A stretch of DNA of 64,000 nt from Pezicula radicicola (GCA_003008705.1 PDUO01000093.1:72790-136789), one strand, 5' to 3'. Shown: positions 1-12,890, counted from the stretch's first letter. Program-made: numbers and translations. The notes: generated by a model not told the origin, from the sequence alone.

Positions 1-141
1 ACCTGTCCTGAAATGGAGGCCATAGTGTAACCAGTGTATCAGAATAAGTATCCCTTAGCTGGTTTAAAGAGCCCTGCGCTATACTTTCAGACCTGGGATG
101 TTGTTGGCCAATTAACGATTGAGCTTCAAAGAAGCAGGGTT

Positions 142-600
142 TCAGGCATTGCTGAAAGTCCGAAATTGCCACAGAAGAGTGTGACCAAATACTGGGGTGA
201 GATGGATGTCGACCAAGGCGACTGCAATAACGAATTGGCGCTGCTTGGAACCGGGGTGTTTAGCATTCAACAAGATGACTGTACTAGAATGACACAAATG
301 AAGGTTGATTAATTGAGGTGTAAGTCCTGTTGGGGCATTCATGTACTCTGATTCTAATGCTGGATGTTTACAATGTGGCGGTAATTGCATTTCCCATGCC
401 GTAAGAGAAACGGACCTTTGGTCAAACATAGCTGAAAGCCCTGGGCCTTCAGCTGGATCGTGAAGTATCGCATTCAGGATGCCAATCAAGTCAACATACT
501 GATTGAATATACTTAAAGCTCGCGATGGACCCATTGGGGGAAGTCCCAGACCACTTCAAGCAGTTGGCCGCATTAGCTAGTTGGACCCGACCCGCTTTGG
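142..600 (-). pseudogene. Remnant of a fungal transcription factor (middle homology region)
   Basis: One open frame of about 130 codons reads like the C-terminal half of a fungal-specific transcription factor domain: a helix ending in the motif ILNAIL, an SLTAWEMQLPPH segment (usual pattern LxxWxxxLP), and HLCHSSTVILLN (usual LHxxYxxxxILLxRP). No zinc cluster, start or intact 5' part can be found upstream on the same strand, and the frame ends within the window. It is most simply a truncated relic beside the AT-rich element. The family assignment rests on pattern recognition and is moderate at best. Confidence 0.4.
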
Positions 601-1082
601 CGCACAGTCCAAGGTTAAATAGTAAGAAGTGTCTACCCGCATTGTTGATGTGCTTCATGGTGACGGTAATGCTTGCCGCCTAGATGCGCAACGCGGCGTC
701 AAAACCCGAGACTGACGTTGCAGCGTTGGAGGGCTCGAGGGATTGTTTAAGAGAGGAGTGTAGAACGATTTATCTCCGCGTCGAGACGGGGAGTCAAGAC
801 GGTGCTCAGCTTTCATGTGAAGGACAGCCACCACGTTATAAATTCATGTGTCAAGCTTGCTTGTATTAGGACATTATATGCAAATTAGATAAGATTAGTA
901 GGGCTCCAAAAAGTTACAATGGTTATGATTATTTGACATAACTAAACCATAACCCGAGGGTATAGCCCTAAGTATGAAAAGGAGTACCGATGAAAGATAT
1001 GATTCTAACTCTTACGTAAAGGACAAGTTTGTGACAAAATGAAACCCACAATGTTCTTATAAGTTCTAAATAATCTCTCAGT
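601..1082. other. Intergenic, nothing recognised
   Basis: The stretch between the transcription factor remnant and the first inverted-repeat arm has only short frames with no family resemblance. I see no RNA gene or regulatory site. Confidence 0.4.
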
Positions 1083-4000
1083 AAATACCTGGAATACCCC
1101 ACTAGAAACGTTTCCTACTTTACATGCCTCCCTCGGGGGGGTATCGCATTCGCCATTTGACTTTACTTATTTCGGGACCAGTCTACTAGGTTTATATAGG
1201 GTTCCCTATATAAACTAGATAGCCATTCCCGATCAACATAGGGGTAAAATGTAACTATTCCTACCTTGCCGACGAATTTATCAACTATATATAGAAAATA
1301 ACCAACTAAGGCATCTGATTCAACGCCTGCTCCTCCATATCCTGTAATAGTTGGTTGGTTGGTTGGTGGATACAAATGAGGCTATTCAGAGTAGCGGTAG
1401 AGTTGGAAAATGGAGGTTGTTTACGGAATTCTAAACTCTATCTACTCGTAGCTTACTAACAAATTTGGTGGGGCGGCGATATATTACGCCGCATTCGCCA
1501 ATATTCGAATTAGTCAATACAAAACATCTTATTGGCCAATAAGACGTCTTATTAACCAATATAGCAGCGAATACGAATAAGATATCTTATTAGCTAATAA
1601 AACGTCTTATTAGTTAATACGACTTTATATATAAAGATATAATATATATAACTAATAATAGAGATTATAAGATTATAAAATTAAACTTAATATCTTCTAG
1701 ATAAGTCTCTATTTAGCTTAGTTATATTATCTTCTATTTCTCTTATATTTAATTTATCTTAATTATACTCTAGAGAGATAATTACCTTATATTTCTCTAT
1801 CTTTCTAGTTATCTTTTATATAGTACTTATACTTTAGTATAAATTCTTAGTAATAACTATCTTTAGTAATATAATTCTCTTAGTCTTTAAATCTTTTAAA
1901 TCCTAACCCTTTAGTCTATCTTCTAGTAAATTATAGTTAAATTTACTCTATAGCTTATTTAAGAATAAGACTTAATAACTATCTATAAGGATTCTATATT
2001 TTAAAAGAAGAGTATAAGTATTCTTTATCTTCTTAATAACTTAAATAAGTAATTAAAGAGACTCTAAATTACCTTAATATTACTTTAGAATAAAGAGAAG
2101 AGTAAGATCTCCCTTCTAGAATTTAGTAGTAGGGTCTCTTCTTTTCTTTATTTTATTAGTCTCTCTAGTATTATACTTAGTAACTCTCTTTTATAACTTA
2201 GATAAAATATAAGACTTATTAGTTTCTTCTACTTTAATATCTTTATCTTTAAGTTAAAGCTTCTTATTATTATTAAGCTTAACCTTATTAAGCTAGTATA
2301 TAAGTTACTAAGGCCTTCTTAAATAAAAGACTTTAAATAGAGTAATACCTTAAGATAGACCTTATAGATAAGTTATATTAATAATCTCTTAGATATCTAG
2401 AAGGAATCTAATCTAATTATTAATATCTTCTTCTCTATAGGTTACTTAAAGTCTTTCTTTAAATATATAATTAGTTCTTTTAATAAAGCCTTAAGTTTAG
2501 AGATAATATAAGTAATTTTAAATAATAAGGATTTTCTTTCTTTTATAGAATTATATAAAGGTACCTTTAAACTTAGATCTATTATTATAATACCTATATA
2601 AAATTAATTATAAACCCTAGTAATTTATTTAGAGTAATAAGAGAAAAGATATTAAAGAATAAACTAAGGTTATTTATATAGTCTAAGGTTTATTAAAATC
2701 TATATACTATAATTTAAATATACCTTTTATTAATTCTACCTCTTTATCTATAAGTAGTTTAAGCTAAATAAACTTTAAAAATAGATATTTAAATTATATA
2801 GTTTATTTATATAATCTATCTAGTTAAGTTTAAAAGTTTACTAAGTTAATAATAATTCTTATTATTAACCTTTAACTAATAATTAGTATAATACTAGATT
2901 TAGATTAAAGTCTAAAGTTCTTATTATAAAGGTTATAATATTTAATAATCTATTTAATATCTATCTCTATAATCTTATAATAATACTCTTTAATTTATTT
3001 AAATATCTTTTAAATAATAAAGTACTTAAGAGTTATATAAGTTTATATAATAAATTTAAAAGTATTATATATATAAGTAGTATAGTATATAGAGTATTAA
3101 TAGTCTTTAATTACCTCTACTCTTTAATATATCTATCTATCTTAAAGCTTAAAGTACTCTAAGACTTTATAGTAATAATTTTAATTCTTTTAAAACTTTA
3201 TAAGGTTACTATTATAAACTAGACCCTTAGAGTTTTAAAGCTAATATATATAATTATTATATTTCTCTCTAGATAGAATTAAATAATTTAACTATAATTT
3301 AAGCCTTTAATAAAACTCTTCCTTATATAATTTAGACTAATAATTATATTTCTAAACCTTTATTTTATATACTCTAATAAGAAGAAAGTCTATACCTTAT
3401 AGAGAGGAGTAAGGGTTAGTAGAATTGAATTTAAAGTAAGGTCTAGCTCTAGGAGCCTAGATAGGGAGTATAGAAGGGCTAGCTTAACTCTAGTTTCTAG
3501 CTATACCTAGGTAATTTATATAGGTTCCTAGACTATTTTAAAATAGTATAGAAGTTTAAAGAAGATCTAGAGACCTTAAAGGCCTAGAGGGAGAGCTTAG
3601 AGTTCTAAATCGAAGTATAATAAGTAGTTAAGTCTTAAGTTATAGGTTAGGTTATAGAGAGAGAATTATCTATTAAATAAGTATAAATCTAATATTTAAG
3701 ATAACTCTAAATTAATTAATAATAAAGATATATATAAGGATTAAATATATTATTATTAGAGTAAGGTAGAGGTTAATATAAGGGTAATAGATTATTATAT
3801 TAATATAAGGGTAAAAAGTAAGGATATATTAATTTTCGATTTTTCGATATAAGCTTATCCTATTAGGTCTTACCGCATTGACCAATATATACCGTACTCG
3901 TATTCGGCCATCCTATTAGTCAATAAGACGTTGTATTGACCAATTCGAATATTGGCGAACGCGGCGTAATAGATAGCATAGCCGTGAGAAACCCCATTAG

Positions 4001-4089
4001 GGAAAGTCAAGGCCGGAATGCGATGCCCACGCCCCGAGGGGGGTATGCGAGGTAGGAAAAACGTTTCTAGGGGCGGATTCCAGGTATTT
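1083..4089. mobile_element. RIP-like AT-rich element bounded by long imperfect inverted repeats
   Basis: The left end (from 1083, AAATACCTGGAAT) is matched in inverted orientation by the right end (to 4089). The match continues imperfectly for roughly 100 bp, sharing AGAAACGTTT, CCCTCGGGG, CGCATTC and TTGACTTT blocks. The interior is extremely AT-rich, full of TpA and almost free of CpG, and has no open frame. This is what a RIP-mutated DNA transposon or fold-back element would look like. No transposase can be read, so the superfamily is unknown. A clear target-site duplication was not identified. Confidence 0.65.
1482..3971. repeat. Inner inverted repeat pair nested inside the AT-rich element
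   Basis: A second arm pair lies inside the first. TATTACGCCGC followed by TTCGCCAATATTCGAATT at about 1482-1560 is matched in inverted orientation at about 3893-3971. The arms also contain short internal repeats of the type TCTTATTGGCCAATAAGA. Two nested arm pairs suggest either one element inserted into another or a composite terminal structure. The unique sequence between outer and inner arms (about 1150-1480) is not AT-rich, unlike the core, which favours nesting. Confidence 0.6.
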
Positions 4090-4148
4090 GTTAATAGTTT
4101 TTAGAAGATTTTTATAATTTAAAATTCAAAATATACACAATAAGAAAT

Positions 4149-4931
4149 TCACTCTATTTCCTGTACATTAAGGTATATCTCCTTAATCAAGTTTGAAAGA
4201 TGCACAACATCGGCTTTATACCACGGCATGGCATGATGATAATCGATCTCCCACAGCGTCGCCGTCTTAGGATCAAAATACGTCGCCAACTGCTTCCTAC
4301 CATTCCCTAAATTTATGTCTTTCAATCCATGAAGATGAAGCGTGGGTATGGTAATCAGATGATGACCGCCTGACGCTAGGCTAGGTCCTGAAGACGTTAG
4401 AGCAAATTCAGCCAATTCTTTTGCCCTGTCAAGCGCAAATAAGACGCTTTCTAAGGGCCCACCAATGATTTTGTCGAAAGCCATAGGAGCTGATGAGCCC
4501 ATACAAAGCACGCCAAATTTGAGTTTGATGTCTCTGTTGGGGCGATGTTGCTGATCCAACAGCAGACCGCCAACCACCCTAGTTCCTTGACTAAACCCCA
4601 TCGCAGCAACCCACTCGCCACCTTCACCCGCGTCTCTCATCAATTTCAAGACTCTCTGCACCCCATCCTCTCCACTCTCATCATACCCACCACCAGCCTC
4701 AATCACCGTCCCATCGTCCTTTGGCTTGAACCAGGTCTTGTACGGCCCGTACTTCTCGAATGTGAAATACGGCAACACCCCGGGCCCAGGACCGCGTTGA
4801 AATGGCGCCTCGAAGAACACGAATTCGAAAGAGGATGCAAGAAGGTGCGAAAGGTGAAAGCATTGCTCCTTGAAGATAGAGCTGCTGGAGCCACCGCCGT
4901 GGAAGCAAGCTATGCGAGGAAGGGCGGCCAT
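4149..4931 (-). CDS. FSH1-type serine hydrolase (cluster hydrolase)
   Basis: This 260-residue alpha/beta hydrolase belongs to the fungal FSH1 family, whose members sit beside polyketide synthases and release or edit products (CitA and LovG are known relatives by role). The start is the ATG at 4931, giving an N-terminus that runs straight into RIACFHGGGSSS, the usual beginning of the family; the longer frame would need a GTG start. Visible catalytic elements are the nucleophile elbow GFSQG, the Asp of LHGLKD and the His of YHHAMPW, so a Ser-Asp-His triad is intact. It lies 322 bp downstream of the NR-PKS on the same strand. That arrangement suggests a role in release or quality control of the polyketide chain, which is inference. 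A single exon is sufficient. Confidence 0.85.
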   Translation of the reverse strand: MAALPRIACFHGGGSSSSIFKEQCFHLSHLLASSFEFVFFEAPFQRGPGPGVLPYFTFEKYGPYKTWFKPKDDGTVIEAGGGYDESGEDGVQRVLKLMRDAGEGGEWVAAMGFSQGTRVVGGLLLDQQHRPNRDIKLKFGVLCMGSSAPMAFDKIIGGPLESVLFALDRAKELAEFALTSSGPSLASGGHHLITIPTLHLHGLKDINLGNGRKQLATYFDPKTATLWEIDYHHAMPWYKADVVHLSNLIKEIYLNVQEIE

Positions 4932-5253
4932 GGCTTGGGTAAGGTGTCCGATGGGGAAATTCACCTGAATGGAAGTTTTTGGGAGACGAGTAGGATTGAG
5001 CTGCTGCCTATATATGAATTCACATGTGTGATTAGCCAGTGGTATGACTCAGCTTATGCTGTACCTGGTTACAAGAGGTATGGTGCTGAGACCAGGATCT
5101 GAACGGTGGTATCTCGGTATTGACTTTTATATTTTAAGTATAAAGGATAAGACTAACTCTAAAAGGTAAAATTCTCTCTCTTGCATATTAACATCTATCC
5201 TATAACGAACGTAATAAAAAAAAATACTACAGTGCAATTATTCAATCTAGTGC

Positions 5254-8200
5254 CTAGGACTGCGTGAGACAAGCTCGCTTTATAAGCGAGCTGAGAATTT
5301 TAGCACCATCCCCCCGCACAATTGTAAAGTGATTTGAAGTCATGGCTCTCTCGATAGTAATTTCACCCTCAAGCAGATTCTCCCAACCTTTGGTACCGAA
5401 GTCCATCTTGTCATCCATCAGGAAGCCTAGGTCTCTATTCTCCTCTGGAGTCAGCAGGTGTCTGCCCGTGAAACCTGCTAGGTTGTCCGTCCCTTGAGCA
5501 GCCCACACCATATATGTCTTTGGAGATTTCCCTCGCGGCAGTGGACTTGCATTGAAACCACGCAGGTTGTTGTTCACCATCTGGAAGTGGTCCATAAGCC
5601 AAGATGGCAGCGGCCTGTCCTGAACAATCCCGCCAGGCTGATGAATGGTCCTCCAGTAATCGAAGAAGACTTGAGGGAGCTTGCCTAAGCCAATTGGACA
5701 TGGTGCGTCGATTAGGACGAGCGACTTGACCTCCTCCCCAACCGAGAGCAATATTTGTGTTGCGACGTAAGCAAATGCACCACCAGCAGACCAACCACCC
5801 AAGTAGTAAGGGCCCTTTGGCTGCCGTCGGCGGACTTCTGCAAGGAGTATTTTCGCGATGTCTTCAAAGCTGCCTTCCATTTCTTTTGGGTTGGTCATGT
5901 ATGGACAATTCATAGCAACGACAGCGACATCTGGATCCACCCGTGGAATATTCATGTAAGATGTAGCTGAACCTGATCCATCGGGAAACATGAAGATGGT
6001 CTTTGTATTTGGACCTAAAGTACCCTGGAGAAGAATTGACGTCGATCGCACTGGGGCTTTCTTGAGAGCTGCTGTCTGATCTTTGCCATTTAATTGAACC
6101 TGGGACAGCTCAGACTCGTCTGAAACAGAACTTGCTGGTGCTGATGCCTCCAAGATCTCTGATGAGGCTGATCTCGACGGGGTTGAATTGGAATCATGCA
6201 TGGAAGGAGGGGAAGCCTGAGCCGTGAAGAATGATTTGATTTCACCGATGGAGCTTATTTCCGCAAAAAATGTGGGCTGAAGGTCAAGGTCTAACTCTTC
6301 ACGGAAGCGACTAGCAATGACCAAAATTAGAAGGGAGTCGATGCCAATATTGGAGAGGAGATCGTCATCCTTGAGCTCGTTTAGGCTGATACCAGACTCC
6401 TCTGCGATGATGGTGAGCGCCGTGTCCAACTTTGATGAATCGACCGGTTCTGGTCTATTGCCTATTGAAGGGGCGGCGACAGATGGTGTGGTATAGGGGG
6501 CAACAGAGGGGTCCATGGGCGAGGCAACGGAAGGAGGGGAAGCCTGGGCGTCGAAGTACGCTTTGATCTCGCCAATTGAGCTAATTTCTGCAAAGAAGGT
6601 AGGCTGAAGATCTAGCTGCAATTCCTCGCGGAAGCGACTTGCAATAACTAGAATAAGAAGGGAGTCAATACCAATATTAGCGAGGAGATCGTCGTCCTTG
6701 AGCTCGTTTGGGGTAATGCCAGACTCCTCTGCGATGATGGTGAGGGCCTTTATCTCCAGAGAATTAGCTCCCGTCTTGCGTGGCTTGGGCGTTTCCCTGA
6801 TGATCTCTGGCTTGGCCGTGGATGTGGCATTCGAAGTGATGGGGGCTGTTCGCACGTCTGCTTTGGGTCTGAACATAACGTCCATAAGACGACGTGGTAC
6901 ACGTTGTACACGGACACCACGAATAGATCCAATTAGGCTACTGCCTTTCATGACAGCGATGTCTCCTACGGAGACATCGTTGTTCCGCGCAGTCATCTTC
7001 ACGTAAGTCTCATACTCCTCATCGGGAGTCAAAGTACCATCAAGGAAGACACTGTCCCAACCACGCACGACATAGACCTCCTGACCAAACTGTGAGTTCT
7101 CGTTGGCATTCAGGACAAATGTCGCCAATGATAGAATGCCGTCGAAAACACACGGATGAGCCTCAAAAACGCCTGGAAGCCGATTTTGAGGGGCCAACGA
7201 AACCAATGAACTAGCTTCCAGGGTTGCGGAGTTCAAGAAGCATTCCTTGACTCCTTTGTGAGACGCATCATAGTGCGCAAGTGATGCCACCATCCTGTAG
7301 GCCATCGACATCGTGAAACGCTCCGTTAAGCCAGACATGACATTGCTCCTCAGGGAAGCAATTAGAGACGCGGTCGAGCCCATCGCCTGGCGGAGGATTC
7401 GCTGCTCATGTTTGCGGTCGCCGAAGACAACGGTAGCTTTGCAATGGAGCTTGTTGTGTTGTCCCTCACCTGAGCTGATTTGAACATCAACTTTCTTCCG
7501 TTCCCAAACGCATTTTGCGCTAATTCTAATAACCTGGGACTCCAATGTGTCGCTAACTGTTAGCGATTCTTGCATATCCAGATCGTTAACCAGAATGGCA
7601 ATGTTGGAAGTGTTATTCGAAAAGCAGCTCAAGATGGATCGTGCCACCGACATGGCCATTTCAGCGTAGACAGACTGGAACATGTTAGTAAACAAAGCAA
7701 CAAAGCATGGTTCAAATGTAAAACAGAATACTTACTCCGACGCAGACAGCAATACCATTGACTCTATGACCTCCCGCCACCGGTTTGAGATTCTTGGACT
7801 GCAGGTCCGATTCCACGATAACATGGACCGAATTGCCCTATGAATTAAGTTAGAACTTGATAAGAAAGGAAAATTAGTAAAATATAACACACCGTAAAGT
7901 CTGTAGAAACAACTTTCTGGCAGCAAGTTGTGTCTAGCTGTAGGCGAGACCCCCCGGATGCCGTGATAGCAGGTAATGGTTCACCCTTCCGCAAAGACCA
8001 ATCATGCACATATTGCAACCAGTAGTTTTTGAGGTCCCAAGCATAGGGTAGAAGCTGGACGACTGAATGGCTATAGTCTCGGTGATACTGAGCCCAGTTC
8101 ACGTTACATCCAACGCGATATGCAGATGCAACACTACGACTTAGCACTAGCCAGGAGTCCTGGTTTGGCTCAAGCGATGGGATGATTGTCAGCGGTTTCT

Positions 8201-11200
8201 CGATCGTGCGCTGCATGAGCTTGGAAAGAACGAGACTTGGCCCTATTTCGAGGATATGGCTCCGATCCTCGAGAATCGAGGCGTCTTGAGCAGCACGGAC
8301 AGCACCAACCAAGTTCACAGCTTCGCGGCATTGTCGTAGTAGATAGTCCTTATCAATTTCATCGTCCACGTTGACGACTGCGGAAAGCAACGGACTTACA
8401 ATCGGTATTGTCGGAGGCCTTAGTGTAATACCATCCAGAACTTTCGAAAAGTCGTCCATGATGGGCTGAAGCTGACTGGAGTGAAAGGCGTACGGGACAT
8501 TGATCCGATTGCACCTTATACTGTTGGACTCTAGCTTCTGGGCGGACAGTTCAATGTCTTCGTTTGCACCACTAACAACTGTCTCGCGAAGACTGTTGAT
8601 GCAAGCAATCTCAACCGCAATGCCGTCCAGGTTGGCGGCAACTTCATGTTGTGGGCTGCGTACTGCAAGCATCGAATGCGTTCCTGCTTTGCAATGAGCA
8701 GCTAGTAGCTTGACCCGCTGTCCACAGATCCACAGAACGTCAAAATCCGAAAGAACGCCGGCGTAGTTAAGCGCAGCATATTCACCCAGACTATGGCCGA
8801 TGACAGCGGCAGGCACGACGCCCCAGCTTCTCCACAAACGGGCCAGCGCCATTTGAAGAGACACGTGGGCTAGTTGCACTGTCAAAGGGGTTGCTTCTTC
8901 GGTGATCTCCCCGATGCCTTGAAGGTAAGGAAGGATTGAGCCAAAACCTTGGTCTTGCACTATCGTATCAAAACGATTGAGGTCCATACGGAATGTTGCA
9001 TTTGTGTCATAGAGGTATTTACCCATACCAGCGTGGTTAGAACCTTGGCCAGAGAAAGCAAAAGCCATTTTTGGCGGGCCTCGAACCCGTTGGGGAGGAT
9101 TGGCGACATCTTGATGGAGACTTTTGCTCAATTCCTGAATAGTTTGAGCAACATAGGAGCTGCGGAAGTTGTAATGGACCCGCCTCGCTGTTGTTGTGTA
9201 GGCTAAATCAGGGAGGGATACTGCATCGGAGGTCCGTAGGAACTGTGCCAGCGAGCGAATGTTGCCTTCCAGTGCAGTCTGAGACTTTGCGGACACAGTG
9301 ACCACATGCGCAGGGCGAGTATCAGGGCGTTCACTTCCAGGAGCGCATAACGGAGCATCTTCAATGACGATGCACGAGTTTCCTCCAGCAGCGCTGAAAT
9401 TGTTGATCACAGCTTTTCGAGGTTGGTTTGTTCTGACCCACGGAATAGGTTTTTTTGCGATCTGTATGCGGCGATCATGAAGATCAGGGGGGAAGGTTTG
9501 GTTAATCTTCGTCTTGATGCCACAATGAGGCGGAATCTCGTTCTTTTGCATCATCAACATCGTCTTTATGAGAGCAGTCACTCCAGAAACAGACTCTCCA
9601 TGGCCCACGTTTGCCTTCACAGAGCCCACATATAGATCGCTGTCGCGACCGCGCGGATCGCCTGCAGGCCATGGTGCAAATGTCCGAGAGATGGACATCA
9701 TTTCTCTGCCGTCTCCAGCCTGTGTGCCCGTTCCATGCATCTCCACGTAGCTGACATCATTTGGATGGACTCCTGCACTGGCTATGACTTGAGAAAGAAG
9801 AGCCTGCTGTGCTCCAACATGGGGCCGGGTGATAGAGTCGGCTTCGGCGGAATGATTCGTGCCTGCAGAAAGAATGCATGCGTGGATAGGATCATTCTCA
9901 GCTACTGCATCTTCCAGGCGCTTCAGGACGACTATTCCAATACCCTCTCCACGACAATACCCATCCGCTCCATCATCAAAGGTCTTACAATTTCCAGTCC
10001 GCGACAAAAAGTGGCCGCGGTCCAGGCCAGCTGTAACGTCTGGATTCGTTAAGACATTGGTGCCTCCAACAATGGCGGTATCGATCTCCTTCCTCCAAAG
10101 AGCGTTACACGCCAGATGGATTGCAGCAAGACTCGACGAGCATGCCGTGTCGATACTGAAACTTGGCCCGCAGAATTTAAAATAGTAGTTGATACGGCCT
10201 GGGATGAAGGCGCGATTCCCACACGGTATGAAGTAGAAATCAACGTCCTGTGCACTATTGGTCTCGCACCAATCATTACTGGTACATCCAATAAACACCC
10301 CAACACGGCTTCTCATCGTAGACGGAGTTGCGTCTGGAACAAGGCCAGCCATCTCCACTGCCTCGTATGCGCACATGAGGGCAAGCCTCTGCGCAGGATC
10401 CATTTGAGGAGCTTCGCGAGGTGATATGCTGAAAAATGAGCGATCAAATAGCCCCGGATTGTTGAGCCAGCAGCCGAAGGGCGTTCCGCTGGTGTTCTTC
10501 TTTTTCAAGTTCGGATCAACATGGGTTTTCACATCCCATCGGCTTTTGGGTGTCTCTGAGTGTGTATCAATCCCGCCATGAATCACATCCCAGAAGCTGT
10601 CGAGATTCTCTGCCTCTGGGAATCTGCCGGAAAAACCTGTGACTGCAATCTTTTCCTGTCTCGGATGGGCAGAGGCAGAAGCGCTATGCACGATCATTTT
10701 ATCGTCGACGTATTGCACCTCGTTAGTGCCTACATCGTTGTCTTGGAGCATATTCGTTAGTTCCAAGCCGCAGGTTGTGCCGATTGAGATGATTTTGAAG
10801 GGTAGACCAATATTGGGTAGCACAATGTCCTTGATGGATCCCAGAATGTCGTCTGAGGCCAGGGGTTCCCTCACGATCGCCTTCACGGCGATGAAGAGAA
10901 GGTGCCTTAGGATCTTGGGAGTCATGGGCTTCCCATCAATATGGGAAAGTAGTGTGCATTTCGAGGTCGCATCCCGTAGCTTGGGCGGGAATGAGTTGAC
11001 GATAAGCTCGACGTCATTCTCTGAAAAGATATGCGATCCGTGATATGGTGCGTACACCGGGATACTGGCCGCTTTCAGATTATAAGTGTTGACAAATTCC
11101 CAGAGCAAGGCTGGAATTCCTGTGACCAACACTGAATCGTGGGATTCGCCACAAACATATGGCCTCGACCACGTGGATAGATGCTGGCGCTCATTGTTAG

Positions 11201-11868
11201 CTAGCAATTAAGGATAATGTGAAATCTTCAACCCAACCTTTTGAGAGGAAAATTCTTTAAGCTGCTGCAAAAGACTGGTCTTCTCAATCTCAGTCTCAAC
11301 CCTGACACACCAAGGTGCTGGGCTCGTTTTGTCGACACTTATTTGGTCTCGGATGTGAGCCGCAAAGAGCCCCACTCGAAAGCTGATGAGGACAATTTCT
11401 AAAGCAATCGGCAGAAGCTGTTTAGGCTCTGGAGAACAGCTCACAGCCACTGCTGCAAGCAAACCTGTGCCGAAACCAAAGGTGCTGACATCAGCGGGGT
11501 CGGAACTTTCGAGCTCAGAATTTCGGTGACTATTTTCCTATTAATTAACCGTTTGGAAGCATGCAGTCATCTGACCCTTACCACAGGAACAGTGCAAAGT
11601 TATGGACAGATGATAGAGCCAATTGTATTGCTGGATGAAACGGCTTGGAGGCGTCGATTGCCAAAAGGTCCAGAAGGCTGGCGAAGGAAGGAAATTGCTC
11701 TCTCTGGGACCAGGACAAAGTCTGGATCTCCTGGCGAAGAGAAAGGGCCGCCTGATCTGTGAACGAGTTTAAGATGGGATTGCCTCCCACCAGCAGCAGC
11801 GTTCTCAGATCCTCCATAGATTGGGTGGTCTGGTCGCCAAAAAGATATAGTGATAGTGGAGCAGCCAT
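5254..11868 (-). CDS. Non-reducing polyketide synthase, SAT-KS-AT-PT-ACP-ACP-TE
   Basis: Five exons join in frame (11868-11582, 11529-11238, 11183-7893, 7837-7736, 7674-5254) to about 2130 residues, normal for an NR-PKS. The SAT domain begins LYLFGDQT; its active-site motif reads GFGTG (residues 114-118), so Gly116 replaces the usual Cys, while the His motif APYHGSH remains. KS has DTACSSS (Cys541) with HGTGT and NVGHGE. AT has GHSLGEY (Ser991). PT has GGHRVNG (His1314, in a 34-codon exon) and HPCVFD (Asp1502). Two nearly identical ACPs carry GIDSLL (Ser1662, Ser1771). TE has GWSAGG (Ser1953) and a late SNHF histidine. No C-methyltransferase, reductase or thioester reductase domain is present. 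The enzyme should make an aromatic polyketide cyclised by PT and released by TE; ring pattern and chain length cannot be told from sequence alone. The exact 3' splice site of intron 2 has an alternative two codons upstream. Confidence 0.95.
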
Positions 11869-12112
11869 GTTGGTGTCTATTACGTTGAGGGATTGTCCTT
11901 CCTGCCAAGGTTCTTGGGGAATAGTTTCGCAGTTTCATTGATGTAGAGATGGGCTGGCCACGGTCTTATAGTCTCTTAGGGCAATCTACGTGATGGGAAT
12001 GAGGGATATTTCAAAGTGAGCACTAATAGTCCCAACTCCATGCAGGTTTGCGCAGTATTACTGTGATATACTCATTGTCGAATAGCAGGACAAAACGTCT
12101 CCACACTCTTGA

Positions 12113-12129
12113 CAAGATAGCCTATCTTG
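12113..12129. promoter_or_regulatory. Perfect 8-1-8 palindrome with two GATAG cores upstream of the PKS
   Basis: CAAGATAG-C-CTATCTTG lies about 245 bp upstream of the PKS start codon. It overlaps a direct repeat of TCTTGACAA (12108 and 12125). Paired GATA cores are the known target type of fungal GATA factors such as AreA. A regulatory role is inference from position and symmetry. Confidence 0.35.
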
Positions 12130-12299
12130 ACAAATTAACCCCCTACTACCGGTAAGCCACCATTATCTCGGCATTTCTTTAAGCTCACAGTGGGTGTGAT
12201 GCTATGAGCAGTTCCTCCAAAGAAGGAAAACAGCACTCCTGGCTTCAAGGATAATGTAGGATCAACGCCGCCATGCCGGGTGGATTGACAACTCCAGGT

Positions 12300-12890
12300 C
12301 CGACTTGGCCAGTACTGCTGACTAGAAGCTCGTAGTAAAGGGGTATATATAGAATTAAATAAAGAATTAAATTAAAAAAAGATGTTAATATCTTCATTCT
12401 TTTAACGGCAAATATCTTATATACTATCAAAAAGTGATTTTTATATCTTATATACCTCACCTTTGTCTTAGGTCTAAAAGAAAATTATAAAAGGAGGAAT
12501 AAAGATAACACTTCTAAATAAGGATATCCCTTTTAAATGCTATTACATTTTCTTAGACTATACTAAGGTCTTATTCTAGGGTATAAGGTATATAAATATA
12601 TAACTTGATCTAAGGAATATAAATGTAGATTTTACTACTAAAAGACAATATATTATTAACGTAGAGTAAAGGAAAAGTTATTCTAAGGATTTAGTTTTAT
12701 TATAGAGGCATCTAGTTCTTTTAGTTATTTTTAATATTAAATAGTAAATAGATAATATTGTTAAATGTATAGTATTTGAGAAAGAGTCCAAAAAAAGTTA
12801 TAGTATATAAGATATTCGCTGTTCTTTTAAATTAATTAAAGCAAATAATTGGTAGGGTATTTTAATTCTTATATTAAGATTTTGCTAAAT
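12300..12890. other. AT-rich, RIP-like intergenic tract
   Basis: The base composition turns sharply AT-rich behind the PKS promoter, with many TpA steps and few CpG and no credible gene. It resembles degenerate repeat sequence, but no repeat ends can be defined. Confidence 0.5.

Noticed and set aside
4545..5102. 185-codon plus-strand frame overlapping the FSH hydrolase
   Set aside because: It is antisense to a well-supported hydrolase with an intact triad and has no family resemblance.
9735..10424. Several antisense frames of about 100 codons inside the PKS
   Set aside because: These are shadows of the KS-coding exon; GC-rich third positions open antisense frames.
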